DNA of 64,000 nt from positions 42,590 through 106,589 of the forward strand of contig JADKCK010000027.1 in NCBI GenBank assembly GCA_016718845.1, read 5' to 3'. The position numbers and the translations under genes are program-made. Shown here piece after piece: positions 8,619 to 19,100 of the stretch. How positions within the stretch are numbered: position 1 is the stretch's first letter; each line of letters begins with the position of its first letter. Under the pieces are notes generated by a model. It saw only the letters and a program-made list of their open reading frames with translations, did not search any database and was not told the DNA's origin. This stretch comes from Sphingobacteriales bacterium. GTDB taxonomy: Bacteria; Bacteroidota; Bacteroidia; Chitinophagales; UBA2359.

Positions 8619-10841
8619 ATGGAACTGTTATATTTTGCACAAATACTCTGGAAACGAAAATTGCCCATTTTGCTATTAAGTATCATTGCAGGCATAGTTA
8701 CGTTTATGTTGGCTACCGAAAAAACGGTACGCTACAAATCGACGGCTAAAATTGCTACTGGCATTATTGGTTACATAGAACACACCGAAGAGGGTAATTT
8801 ATTTGTGCAAGAATTTGAAATTACCAACCGTTTTAACAATTTGATGGAGATGATGAAATCGCGCAATAGCATTAATATGTTGTTGAGCCACTTGGTGCTG
8901 CACGACCTTACACAGCCCAATCCTTTTCACGACCTTAAAGAAGTAAAAAATAGCTACACCCCCGAGCAGCTAAGTAGCATGGCTACCGCTTTGCAAAATA
9001 GCATTGACCTAACCAAACAAGCGTCGCCCGCCGCCGATACCCTTTGGCTGCACTACGAACGCGATTTTAAAACCATTGCCAAACTACTTAAATACGATGC
9101 CGAAACCTTAACAAACGACCTTAAGGTAGAGCGTATTACCAATACCGATTATCTAAAATTAGATTTTATATCCGACAATCCCGACTTATCGTCGTATGCC
9201 CTTAATAGTTTTGGCAACTCGTTTATTCAATACTACTCCACTATTGTAAACCGTAGCACCAACGAATCTATCGCCTTATTGTCGCAAATGGTAGCTACCA
9301 AACGCGCCGAATTAGATGGCAAAATGGACGGGCTAAAACAGTTTAAACTAAGCAACGAAGTAGCCGACCTTGACCAACAAACCAAAACCACCCTCAATCA
9401 AATTAGCAGCCTTGAGGTAGCCCGCGAAGAAGCAAAGAAAAAAATTCCGGCTTACGAAAAATCGTTGCGCACCTTTAACGACTATACCACCGAAAATCAA
9501 CAATCGTTTAGCCAAATACAAAACAACAATCAACGCATACGCGAACTACGCGACCGTATTAGCCAACTAAACAACGAGTTTATCACTACTGGTAATCCAA
9601 ATATCAAAAAACAAATAGATGGTTTGCGCAATCAATTAGACCAAGAGATACGCGCCACAGCCAACGAAAGTGTAAACGGTAAAATGCCAAGCAGCAAAGA
9701 TTTAGCTACCAAAGGCACCGATTTGTGGGAAAGAAAAATTAATACCGAAGTAGAACTAGAACTAGCCAAACAAAGTGTACAATCGGTAGATAAAGAAATT
9801 GACCGATTGAAAGGACAAATATCGCACTACGTAGAAAAAGAAGCCAACATATCGTCTATCGACCGCGAAATTGCCATGCTGTCCGAAGAATATTTGTCGT
9901 TGTCCGAAAAACTAAATGCCGCCGAAATGAGTGCCAAAAGCAGCCATCGCAACAACTCGTTGCAGGTTATCGAATCGGCTCGCCCACCCGACAAGCCCGA
10001 GGCATCGCAGCGTACCATATTGGCGGGTTTTGCAGGTGCTACTACCTTTACACTTTGTATGTTGTTTGTATTATTGTTAGCTTACATAGATAATAGCCTA
10101 ACAACCACAGCCCAATACGAGCGAATGATTAAAGGTGTACCCTTGTTACAACACATCAACAAAATTGACGTGTCTCGTTTTGATATAGAAACTATTTTTA
10201 AAAGTGCCACCAACGACAAAGGCTACGAAGCCTACAAACAGTTTTTGCGCAACTTGCGGTTTGACATAGAATCGACCAACGCCAAAAATTGGCTAATTAC
10301 CAGTACCCAAGCCAAACAAGGCAAAACACTTACGCTTGTAGGTTTGGCTTATGCCTTGTTTTTGAACAACAAACGAGTGCTAATCATCGACACTAATTTT
10401 AAAAACAACACCCTCTCGCAATTGCCATTTACCACCACCACCGACAACAGCACCCGCATACGCACCATTATCAAAAACTTAGGTATGCAAACAGCTTTTG
10501 CCACAGCAGGTAATTTGTTCGAAAACAACTCGGCAGTAGTAGATATAGTTGCATCAAGGTCAAGCAACCTATCGGCATCAGAAATATTGGCAGGTAAAGA
10601 TTTTAAAAGCTTTATTGCCCAACTACAACCACAATACGACTATATTTTTATGGAGGGTCCCGCCTTAAACGACACCACCGACACCAAAGAATTGGTAAAA
10701 TATACCGACAAACTAATAGCCGTTTTTTCTGCCAATATGAAACTAAATGCCAACGACCAAGCCAGCATTGAGTATATGCGCACCATAAACGGTAAACTAA
10801 AAGGAGCTGTGCTTAATCAAATAGAGTTAAAGAATATTTAA
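8619..10841 (+). CDS. Wzc-like polysaccharide co-polymerase with degenerate kinase domain
   Basis: 740 residues. The N-terminal Wzz part has a membrane segment (about 13-32). A long coiled-coil periplasmic region (about 215-440) follows, then a second membrane segment (about 467-490). The C-terminal part resembles the CpsD/Wzc BY-kinase. Walker A is altered (TSTQAKQGKTLTLVGLAYA, about 558-576), Walker A' reads LIIDTNF and the Walker B position reads YDYIFMEGP, with Glu for the usual Asp. No tyrosine cluster is present at the C-terminus (it ends QIELKNI). It probably controls chain length and export with the flippase gene downstream. Autokinase activity is doubtful. No wza-type outer-membrane gene is seen nearby. 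Confidence 0.87.
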   Translation: MELLYFAQILWKRKLPILLLSIIAGIVTFMLATEKTVRYKSTAKIATGIIGYIEHTEEGNLFVQEFEITNRFNNLMEMMKSRNSINMLLSHLVLHDLTQPNPFHDLKEVKNSYTPEQLSSMATALQNSIDLTKQASPAADTLWLHYERDFKTIAKLLKYDAETLTNDLKVERITNTDYLKLDFISDNPDLSSYALNSFGNSFIQYYSTIVNRSTNESIALLSQMVATKRAELDGKMDGLKQFKLSNEVADLDQQTKTTLNQISSLEVAREEAKKKIPAYEKSLRTFNDYTTENQQSFSQIQNNNQRIRELRDRISQLNNEFITTGNPNIKKQIDGLRNQLDQEIRATANESVNGKMPSSKDLATKGTDLWERKINTEVELELAKQSVQSVDKEIDRLKGQISHYVEKEANISSIDREIAMLSEEYLSLSEKLNAAEMSAKSSHRNNSLQVIESARPPDKPEASQRTILAGFAGATTFTLCMLFVLLLAYIDNSLTTTAQYERMIKGVPLLQHINKIDVSRFDIETIFKSATNDKGYEAYKQFLRNLRFDIESTNAKNWLITSTQAKQGKTLTLVGLAYALFLNNKRVLIIDTNFKNNTLSQLPFTTTTDNSTRIRTIIKNLGMQTAFATAGNLFENNSAVVDIVASRSSNLSASEILAGKDFKSFIAQLQPQYDYIFMEGPALNDTTDTKELVKYTDKLIAVFSANMKLNANDQASIEYMRTINGKLKGAVLNQIELKNI

Positions 10842-10915
10842 CTATAAGTTTGATACCGACTTAAGTAAGTAGTAATCATATATTTAATATCAGTTATTTA
10901 AACAGTTTGTGCTTG

Positions 10916-10995
10916 CCCCGCTTGACGCGGAATCGGTCTTTTTTGGGGGTGATTATTGGCTTACCCTATTTGCACAGCCTTTGGCACCCCCAAAG
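10916..10995. repeat. Dispersed structured repeat, copy 3
   Basis: CCCCGCTTGACGCGGAATCGG, T-run, GGGGGTGATTATTGG and, about 30 bases on, GGCACCCCCA. Both stems of the family are intact. It fills most of the 245-base gap between the wzc-like gene and the flippase gene. Confidence 0.75.
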
Positions 10996-11086
10996 CAAAG
11001 CAAGCGCAGTAGCCATAAAAAATCAAGTACTACAAATTTGCAAGCAACTATCGTACATAGTCAATAATTTATAACAAAAAATTAAA

Positions 11087-12409
11087 TTGAAAACCTCTTG
11101 GTTCTCGTCGGGTATGTATGCCATTGCCGACCGTTTTGTGGCGCTATTGTTTGGTTTTGGCAGTATTTATTTGCTGCTGCGTTTATTATCCAAAGAAGAT
11201 TTTGGCGAATGGGCTTTGTTTATCACCGTTACTGCCTTGGTAGAGGTTGCCCGCAATGGCTTAATCCAAAATGCCCTCATCAAATATTTAGCCGCCACCG
11301 ACAACACTCAACACAGCCGCATCAATACGGCATCGTTGGTACTTAATTTGCTACTTACCGCCCTAAGTATTGTTAGTTTGTGGGCATTAGCCCCTGTTTT
11401 TAGCCATCTTTGGACAGCCAAACAGCTAACGCCACTTTTTCAGGTATACTCGCTAACTACTTTGATGCTAGTGCCTTTTTCACAATCGTTGTTTTTGCAA
11501 CAATCAAACCTCGATTTTAAAGCCATATTTTGGAGCAATTTTGTACGGCAAGGCATATTTTTTGCTTATGTAGTCCTCTGTTTTGCCCTACATCGCCCAA
11601 TAACCTTATTTAATTTAGCTATTTGGCAAGTTTGGGGCGCCCTAGGTGGCACTTTAGTTGCCTATTGGTTAGCAAAAAATTATTGGCACCTTAGCTCGCA
11701 CATAGATTGGCGATGGGTAAATCGTTTGTTTCAGTTTGGAAAATATGTGTTAGGCACTAATTTGGCAGCCATGATTTATAAAAGTGTGGATAAAATGATG
11801 CTTGGCGCAATTTTACCAACCAAAGCTCCCGTAGCTGCCTACGACGTAGCCATACGCATCAACAACCTAAACGAAGTACCTACCTTGTCGTTGGCAGCAA
11901 TGTTGTTTCCCGAAAGTGCCAAACGCGCTCATCAGCAAGGCAACGACTCGGTGGGGCAACTCTACGAACAATCGGTGGGCATTATGTTGGCATTAGTAGT
12001 GCCGGGCGTAATAATCATTTGCTTGTTTCCCGAGCTAATTATTAGGCTAACCGCTGGCACAAAATACCTCGATACCGTCAATATCTTGCGCCTAACATCG
12101 CTATACACCTTGTTTTTGCCCTTCGCCATTCAGTTTGGCACCGCCTTCGACTCGATGGGCAAACCGCAGCTAAATTTTGCTTTTGTAGTAGCTGGTACTG
12201 CCCTTAATGCAGCTATCAACTATTTTTTAATTCATAAATATGGATTAGAAGGAGCCGTTTATGCCACCCTTATCACTTTTGTGCTTACCTTTATTGGCAA
12301 TCAGTTGTTGTTGCGCAAAATGCTAAATGTTAGGTTTTCTAACATTTTTAAACACACCTTAGCCGCCTATAAAATGGGATGGGAGAAAATTGTAAATTAT
12401 AAGTTGTAA
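11087..12409 (+). CDS. Wzx-like oligosaccharide flippase
   Basis: 440 residues with about twelve hydrophobic segments spread over the whole length, typical of the MOP/polysaccharide exporter superfamily. The N-terminus (ADRFVALLFGFGSIYLLLRLLSKEDFGEWALF) and the SVDKMMLGAILP segment near 240 are characteristic. It should flip lipid-linked repeat units across the inner membrane. The frame starts at TTG (11087). The first ATG is at 11114 and would lose nine residues, so the start is uncertain. The last residues, NYKL, and the stop lie in an AT-rich dispersed repeat. Confidence 0.88.
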   Translation: MKTSWFSSGMYAIADRFVALLFGFGSIYLLLRLLSKEDFGEWALFITVTALVEVARNGLIQNALIKYLAATDNTQHSRINTASLVLNLLLTALSIVSLWALAPVFSHLWTAKQLTPLFQVYSLTTLMLVPFSQSLFLQQSNLDFKAIFWSNFVRQGIFFAYVVLCFALHRPITLFNLAIWQVWGALGGTLVAYWLAKNYWHLSSHIDWRWVNRLFQFGKYVLGTNLAAMIYKSVDKMMLGAILPTKAPVAAYDVAIRINNLNEVPTLSLAAMLFPESAKRAHQQGNDSVGQLYEQSVGIMLALVVPGVIIICLFPELIIRLTAGTKYLDTVNILRLTSLYTLFLPFAIQFGTAFDSMGKPQLNFAFVVAGTALNAAINYFLIHKYGLEGAVYATLITFVLTFIGNQLLLRKMLNVRFSNIFKHTLAAYKMGWEKIVNYKL

Positions 12410-12663
12410 ATTATAAATTATTTATTATATATTGTAAAATACAAATATCAAAATTGTTTTTTTGTTTGTTTAATTATCTGCAAAATAAACAACCTAAAAC
12501 TTTCCCAACTTTACAAAACTCATCAATAATCAATAATTAATAAAGCTTTCCCACTTTCACAAAACTTATCCATAATTTATAATTAATAATTAATAATTCA
12601 AAAACCTTCCCATTTTCACAAAACCTTATCCATAATTAATAATTCATAATTAATAATTACAAA
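12390..12663. repeat. AT-rich repeat block between flippase and glycosyltransferase
   Basis: Begins in the last codons of the flippase gene with AAATTATAAGTTGTAAATTA. It then contains about three degenerate tandem units of roughly 60 bases built from CTTTCCCA-CTTTCACAAAAC-TTATCCATAAT and TAATTAATAATT words. The 254-base spacer holds no gene. Confidence 0.7.
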
Positions 12664-13857
12664 TTGGACATCATCATATTAACCATGTCGCGTTGGGACG
12701 AACCCTATTCGTCAACTATTTTTTCGTTGGCAAAAGAGTTTGCCCACCGTCATCGTGTATTTTATATAGATCATCCCTATACCATAAAAGATTTTTGGCA
12801 AGCCAACAAACAAGCCAATGCCCCACATCGGCGCAAAGCTTTGTTGTTTGGTAACGATATTTTCACCTCGCTTGCTCATCTATCGCCCAATTTAATAGCC
12901 GTTACGCCGCGTTTAACACTACCTATTAACTGGGCAAATGGTGGTGTATATAATTTTTTGGCAAGATGGAATGATGGCTCCGTTATTGCAGCTATTCGTA
13001 AAACCATACAACAATACAATATAAAACAGTATTTGTTTATTAACTCCTTCGACCCCTTTTTTGCCCAACAACTGCCCCCCGATATTGCCCCTACGCAATA
13101 TATTTATCAAAGCACCGATGCCATGCAACAAGGCGCTTATGTGGCTAAACACGGCGTAAAATTAGAGCAAGAAATGATGAAACGCGCCGATAAAACGCTA
13201 GTGACCTCTAAACAATTGCTAAAATATGCACAACAGTTTTCGGCAAATGCCCACCTTTTACCCAATGCCGCTGATGTAGCTTTATTTAACCAAGCCGTTA
13301 GCCAACACTTTGCTCGCCCCACCGACCTGCCAACTACCACACAACCAATTATAATGTATACGGGCAACATTAGCCAATCGCGGATGGATTTTGCCTTGCT
13401 GCAAAAAATAGCCCAACAACACCCCAACAAACAATTGGTGTGCATTGGACCTGTTGACAGCCCCGAACATACCAAATATGGCTTAGACAAGATGCCCAAT
13501 GTAACGTTTCTGCCACCCAAAACAATTGAACAACTGCCCGCCTACTTGCAATATGCCCAATGTTGTATAATTCCGTTTTTGGCAAACGAACTAACACAAA
13601 GTATCTATCCATTAAAAATAAACGAGTATTTAGCTGCCGGCAAGCCCGTTGTGACCACTAATTTCTCGGAGGATATCGCCGATTTTGCCCACATAGCCCA
13701 CGTAGCTCAATCGCACACCGATTTTGTACAAGCCATACAAACCGCCCTAGATACCAACACGCCCGCACTACAACAAGCACGCATTGCCCTAGCCCAAACC
13801 AATAGCTGGACAGAACGAGCTAAACAACTTGATAGAATTATTAATTATAAATTATAA
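12664..13857 (+). CDS. Glycosyltransferase (GT-B fold, family 1/4-like)
   Basis: 397 residues. It starts at TTG (12664) inside an AT-repeat; the domain begins directly with DIIILTMSRWDEPYSSTIFSLA, so the TTG is probably the real start. It has a GT-B type C-terminal half, with IIMYTGNISQSRMDFALL, LVCIGPV, NVTFLPPK and PLKINEYLAAGKPVVTT, which is the donor-binding E-A-GKP region. It is probably cytoplasmic or membrane-associated and adds a sugar to the repeat unit. The C-terminus INYKL and the stop are again supplied by an AT-rich repeat. The family is clear; donor and acceptor are unknown. Confidence 0.87.
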   Translation: MDIIILTMSRWDEPYSSTIFSLAKEFAHRHRVFYIDHPYTIKDFWQANKQANAPHRRKALLFGNDIFTSLAHLSPNLIAVTPRLTLPINWANGGVYNFLARWNDGSVIAAIRKTIQQYNIKQYLFINSFDPFFAQQLPPDIAPTQYIYQSTDAMQQGAYVAKHGVKLEQEMMKRADKTLVTSKQLLKYAQQFSANAHLLPNAADVALFNQAVSQHFARPTDLPTTTQPIIMYTGNISQSRMDFALLQKIAQQHPNKQLVCIGPVDSPEHTKYGLDKMPNVTFLPPKTIEQLPAYLQYAQCCIIPFLANELTQSIYPLKINEYLAAGKPVVTTNFSEDIADFAHIAHVAQSHTDFVQAIQTALDTNTPALQQARIALAQTNSWTERAKQLDRIINYKL

Positions 13858-14071
13858 ATTATATTTTACAAATAAGTACAATTAAACGTACAGCTAATTT
13901 TTCTCAAAAAAATCTTACCTACCTTATCTACCATAATCCTAAAAAAACCATTTATAATTTACAATCAATAATTTATAATTAAAAAACTTACCTACCTTAT
14001 CTACCATAACCCTAAAAAAGTCTAAAACCACCATTTATAATTTACAATTAATAATTAATAATTAAAAAAAA
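13845..14071. repeat. AT-rich repeat block before the acyltransferase gene
   Basis: Overlaps the end of the previous gene, then carries two units of about 75 bases sharing CTTACCTACCTTATCTACCA and the ATTTATAATTTACAATNAATAA word. No gene is visible. Confidence 0.7.
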
Positions 14072-14689
14072 GTGTCTTTAATAGCCAGCATAAAATCCAA
14101 TCCACGCCTTAAACAATTGGCATTGTGGCTACTAATGCCACGCAACCAAGCGCGCCCTCGGTGGTGGGTGCAGTGGTTCTGGAACCCCTTGAAACACCAA
14201 CACGGCAGTGGCTCGACTATTTGCAGGTCGGTTAGGTTAGATGTATTACCATTTAGGCAATTTGTTATTGGCAGCAACTCTACCATCGAAGATTTTGCTA
14301 CCGTAAACAATGGCGTTGGCGATGTGTTTATTGGCAACCGCACGCGCATTGGTTTGGGCTGCGTGTTAATTGGTCCGGTAACAGTGGGCAACGATGTAAT
14401 GTTGGCACAAAATATTGTAGTATCGGGTTTAAATCATGGTTACGAAGACATTACACAGCCCATTAGCACACAGCCTTGCAGCACCCAAGCCATTGTTATC
14501 GAAGACGAAGTTTGGATTGGAGCCAATGCCGTTATTACATCGGGCGTTACTATAGGTAAACACTCGGTGGTGGCAGCAGGTAGTGTGGTTACTAAAAATG
14601 TACCGCCCTACTCGGTGGTAGCGGGCAATCCGGCTCGGTTACTTAAACAATACAACACACAAACAGGGCAGTGGGAAAAAGTTTTGTAA
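14072..14689 (+). CDS. Left-handed beta-helix acyltransferase (WcaF/maltose acetyltransferase-like)
   Basis: 205 residues with hexapeptide repeats: SNSTIEDFATVNNGVGDVFIGNRTRIGLG, IGPVTVGNDVMLAQNIVVSG, then EVWIGANAVITSGVTIGKHSVVAAGSVV and VVAGNPARLLK. NHGYED supplies the likely catalytic His. Such enzymes acetylate a sugar hydroxyl with acetyl-CoA. It is the last gene of the exopolysaccharide locus, so it probably decorates the repeat unit. It begins at GTG (14072); no ATG gives a comparable N-terminus. It should be a cytoplasmic trimer. Confidence 0.88.
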   Translation: MSLIASIKSNPRLKQLALWLLMPRNQARPRWWVQWFWNPLKHQHGSGSTICRSVRLDVLPFRQFVIGSNSTIEDFATVNNGVGDVFIGNRTRIGLGCVLIGPVTVGNDVMLAQNIVVSGLNHGYEDITQPISTQPCSTQAIVIEDEVWIGANAVITSGVTIGKHSVVAAGSVVTKNVPPYSVVAGNPARLLKQYNTQTGQWEKVL

Positions 14690-14717
14690 GCAAATACCCA
14701 TTTTTTTTAGGCTCGTT

Positions 14718-14750
14718 TTGTTTTTGTTCTCTTTATTTTTTGTACCTTTG
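14718..14750 (+). promoter_or_regulatory. Bacteroidota-type promoter
   Basis: TACCTTTG at 14743-14750 with TTG elements 16 or 22 bases upstream (14724 and 14718). It lies 74 bases before the L,D-transpeptidase gene. Confidence 0.6.
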
Positions 14751-14824
14751 CACCCTCAAAACGCATACTAGCTGCACACACTATTTTTAGGTACATCATT
14801 GCTTTACTAATATTTTACTGATTT

Positions 14825-15580
14825 ATGAAAAAAGCACAGTTGCTTATCATTGTCGCTTTATCGTTTTTTTTGTGCAATATGCACAGTTTTGCACAAGCAA
14901 GTTTGGCACAACTATCAACGCCTAGGGTGTTAGATGCTCGTAGCTCGAAAGACGCTATTTTGCAACGCGAATTTGAAAAACGCTGCCTAAATTATCCACC
15001 GCAAGAAGTATTTTTGCGCGGATTTAAAAAAGAAGGCATCATTGAGTTGTGGGTAAAAGGCAACAATGGCGAGTTTGTAAAATTTAAAGAATATCCCATT
15101 TGTTATTCGTCGGGGAGTTTAGGACCCAAACGCAAACAAGGCGATTTGCAAGTTCCCGAAGGCTTTTATTACATATCAGAGTTTAATCCAGTAAGTAGCT
15201 ATTTTTTATCTATGAAAATTAGCTACCCCAACCAATCCGATCGCATTTATGGCGGAGGTTATGCCTTGGGCGGCGATATTTACATACACGGCGATTGCGT
15301 TACCGAAGGTTGCCTACCAATGACCAACGACAAAATAAAAGAGTTATATTGGCTTTCGTTGCAGGCGTTTAACAATGGGCAAACACAAGTGCCTATTCAC
15401 ATTTTTCCGTACAAATTTAACAACACCAAAAACGACCAGCTCGAAACCGCCAAACACAGCCGAATGCCCAGCCTACTCTCGTTCTGGGACAACCTACGCA
15501 GCGGCTATGCTTATTTTGAGCAAACACACCGCCTACCAAATGTATCGGTAAATGGCGATGGTTCGTATAGTTTTTATTAG
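14825..15580 (+). CDS. YafK-like L,D-transpeptidase domain protein, secreted
   Basis: 251 residues. A signal peptide occupies residues 1-25 (ending SFAQA). The catalytic region reads GGDIYIHGDCVTEGCLPMTND (about 155-175), the H-G...C-L-M arrangement of the YkuD superfamily in its YafK branch, with Cys as nucleophile. Upstream, SSGSLGPKRKQGDLQVPEGFY is the usual substrate-loop strand. It is expected in the periplasm, forming or removing non-standard cross-links or protein links on peptidoglycan. It has its own promoter and does not share the operon of the polysaccharide genes. It is followed by a terminator about 205 bases downstream. Confidence 0.88.
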   Translation: MKKAQLLIIVALSFFLCNMHSFAQASLAQLSTPRVLDARSSKDAILQREFEKRCLNYPPQEVFLRGFKKEGIIELWVKGNNGEFVKFKEYPICYSSGSLGPKRKQGDLQVPEGFYYISEFNPVSSYFLSMKISYPNQSDRIYGGGYALGGDIYIHGDCVTEGCLPMTNDKIKELYWLSLQAFNNGQTQVPIHIFPYKFNNTKNDQLETAKHSRMPSLLSFWDNLRSGYAYFEQTHRLPNVSVNGDGSYSFY

Positions 15581-16194
15581 ATAAATTTTTTGGAAAAAAG
15601 TGGCATCACCTCCACACACTTCGTCCAAAATCCATAGTTGTGGTTTTCTGTCTGCCCAAAATCTACAGCCACCATCAGCGGACTTCACGCCGCTCTGCGG
15701 TCAGTTGGGCATGGTCAAAAAGCAATTTGCCCGCAGTGCAATCTTAGGGTAAAACTCATCTATATACAAATATAAAAACAAATAAAAAAAGCTCAACACA
15801 TTTGTGTTGAGCTTTTTTTTACGTACAAATACATTTAAATAAAAACAATTCTTAAAACAAAGTTGTAAAAATTTATTTTAAAGCCAACACAAAACAATAA
15901 AAATGAAACTTTAGTGTGATAAAAAAGATGTTTTACCGATATTAACAATAATGTTACTAATACAAGTATCGCCACCAAATTTTTAACAAAAAACATATTT
16001 TAATAAAAACTTAATATAAAACAAGAAAAATAGCCACTTACAATACATTCTCAATGTTGTAAATAGGCTGTAAGGTAAAAGCGGTAAAGTTTCATCTTTT
16101 TTATAAAGGTAAATTTTTCATTGCCTAACTACTTTAATACCTTTGTCGTTGCCTTTTCAATACCTATAAACCATTTAAAACGAATGTATTTTTA
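15581..16194. other. 614-base spacer before the giant adhesin
   Basis: Bases 15600-15760 are less AT-rich than the surroundings but hold no convincing frame. After the terminator at 15784 the sequence is very AT-rich. ATGAAACTTTA (about 15903) and its complement near 16087 form a long-range inverted repeat, each next to a T/A-run AAAAAAGATG word. A TACCTTTG element at 16138-16145 is the probable -7 box of the adhesin gene. Confidence 0.55.
15784..15818 (+). terminator. Rho-independent terminator
   Basis: A-run, GCTCAACACA, TTT, TGTGTTGAGC, T-run: a near-perfect 10-bp stem that could work in both directions. Confidence 0.85.
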
Positions 16195-19100
16195 ATGAAA
16201 AATCAATGCTGTCATATTATTTATTTCACTTCGATATTTCTTTTTTTATCTTTTAGTACTTATGCCCAAACTTTTACCAACAATACCGCTACCACTTGCG
16301 GTAGTGATTTTGGCACAGGACCTCTGTCGTTGCAACCCAAGTTAATTAATGTATCGGGTTTGCCAAACAGCGGTTTATCAACCTCGGGCATTACGTTAAA
16401 CCAAGTTAATCTTAAATTAGGCACTTCGGTTTGTACCGGAAACCTAAGTACGTATGTCATAAAATTAACTAATCCAAGTGGATTTACTATTTTTTTGGCA
16501 GGCGGCGGTGGTACAGCTCTTACAACCACAGGTACTGGTATGTGGGTAAATATGTCTTTTAGAGACGACCCCGCATTAGAAAGACTCAATCAATACTCTA
16601 ATTCCACTCAAAGCGGTTATCAACCACACACTATAGGTTATTATGCCATTGCTAACGATGGTGATTTTTCGGCATTTAACGATAGCACTAACCCCAATGG
16701 TAATTGGCGATTAGATATTATAGAAAATACTAGTTCGGAGGTATCTTTTGAACGAGTAGATTTGGTTTTTGGTATCCCTATTACACCGCGCGATGTTACT
16801 ACCTGCGAAAACAACAACAACTGCGGAGGTGCAGTATGTATAGGTACAGGTGGGGTACTGCGAGCAAGCAACGAGGGCTATACACCCAACGACCCTAAAT
16901 ATCCGGGCGATGATGTTGGCACTTGTAGCTGGAACGGTGCTAATAATAATAGTGCCTGGTTTTCTTTTCAAGCATCAGGTTCAACTGCTTATATTACCAT
17001 AAGCGGTATGGCAAATAGTTCGGGTACAGGTAGTAGCGATATGCAACCTATTGTTTTATACAACCCAAATGGTTGCGCAAACTCGGGTTGGGTAGTGCCA
17101 AACGGTGGTTGCCCCGACGACCAACCTACCAACAACAATTCTTATTCTAATACCCTACCCGACCCAAATACAGGAGGAGTATCGCCCAGCAATATTTATT
17201 TTAATGGCATTACCGATAATTGCGAGTTTAACCTAAGTGGTTTAACGCCGGGTAATACCTATTTTTTATATGTAGATGGCAATGGTGGTCTTTCATCAGA
17301 TTTTTACATAGAAGTAGAATCGGGGGCGGTTACTTGCCCTCCACAAACACTCGCCGAACCTCTTTTTACGATTGCTTCCCCGTTTTGTAGTGGTACAACG
17401 CCCCCTATTCTACCTACCACATCTAACAACAACATTACAGGCACTTGGAGTCCATCAACCGTAAATAATACAACAAGTGGTAGCTATATCTTTACACCCA
17501 ATCCTGGTCAATGTGCCGATACTGCTTCTAAAACAATTACCGTCAATCCGATACCAGTTGTTACTGCTAACAGCAATAGTCCTATTTGTGTTGGTAGTAC
17601 GCTAAATTTAACAGCTACTGGTGGTGGTACTTACAATTGGGCGGGACCCAATGGGGTTAGTTCGACTCAACAAAATCCTAACATTCCAAATGTTACAACA
17701 GCTAATGCAGGAACTTATACCGTGACGGTAACAGCAGCATCGCCCAATACATGTACTGCTACTGCTCAAACAAGTGTTACAATAAACAATCCATCGGCAT
17801 CTGCCAGCCCAACACCTAATACCGCTTGTGCGGCTCCGTTCAATGGCGGGGCAAGCTTAACAACATCGGGTTTTGCTGCATCGCCAACACCTACTTATGC
17901 GTGGAGCAACAGTGCAACCACCCAAAACCTAAGCAATGTGGCAGCAGGTACTTATACCGTTACTGTTACGCAAGGTTCGTGTAGCACTACCGCAAATGTA
18001 ACGATTACCAACAATATCACCTTATCGGCATCTGCCAGCCCAACACCTAATACCGCTTGTGCTACTCCGTTTAATGGTGGCGCAACCTTAACAACGTCGG
18101 GGTTTGCCGCATCGCCAACACCTACTTATGTGTGGAGCAACAGCGCAACCACCCAAAACCTAAGCAATGTGGCAGCAGGAACTTATACCGTTACCGTCAC
18201 GCAAGGTTCGTGTAGCACTACCGCAAATGTAACGATTACCAACAATATCACCTTATCGGCATCTGCCAGCCCAACACCTAATACCGCTTGTGCGGCTCCG
18301 TTCAATGGTGGGGCAAGCTTAACAACGTCGGGGTTTGCCGCATCGCCAACACCTACTTATGTGTGGAGCAACAACGCAACTACCCAAAACCTAAGTAATG
18401 TGGCAGCAGGTACTTATACAGTTACCGTTACGCAAGGTTCTTGTAGCACTACCGCAAATGTAACAGTTGTGGACAATATCACCTTATCGGCATCTGCCAG
18501 CCCAACACCTAATACCGCTTGTGCGGCTCCGTTCAATGGTGGGGCAACCTTAACAACGTCGGGGTTTGCCGCATCGCCAACACCTACTTATGCGTGGAGC
18601 AACAGCACAACCACCCAAAATCTAAGCAATGTAGCAGCAGGTACTTATACAGTTACCGTTACGCAAGGTTCTTGTAGCACTACCGCAAATGTAACAGTTA
18701 CCAACAATATCACCTTATCGGCATCTGCCAGCCCAACACCTAATACCGCTTGTGCGGCTCCGTTCAATGGTGGGGCAACCTTAACAACGTCGGGGTTTGC
18801 CGCATCGCCAACACCTACTTATGTGTGGAGCAATAGTGCAACCACTCAAAACCTAAGCAATGTAGCAGCAGGTACTTATACCGTTACCGTTACGCAAGGC
18901 TCGTGTAGCACTACCGCAAATGTAACGGTTGTGGATAATATCGTTCTGTCGGCATCTGCTAGTCCAACACCTAATACCGCTTGTGCTACTCCGTTCAATG
19001 GTGGGGCAAGCTTAACAACATCGGGTTTTGCTGCATCGCCAACACCTACTTATGTGTGGAATAATGGTGCAACCACCCAAAACCTAAGCAATGTAGCAGC

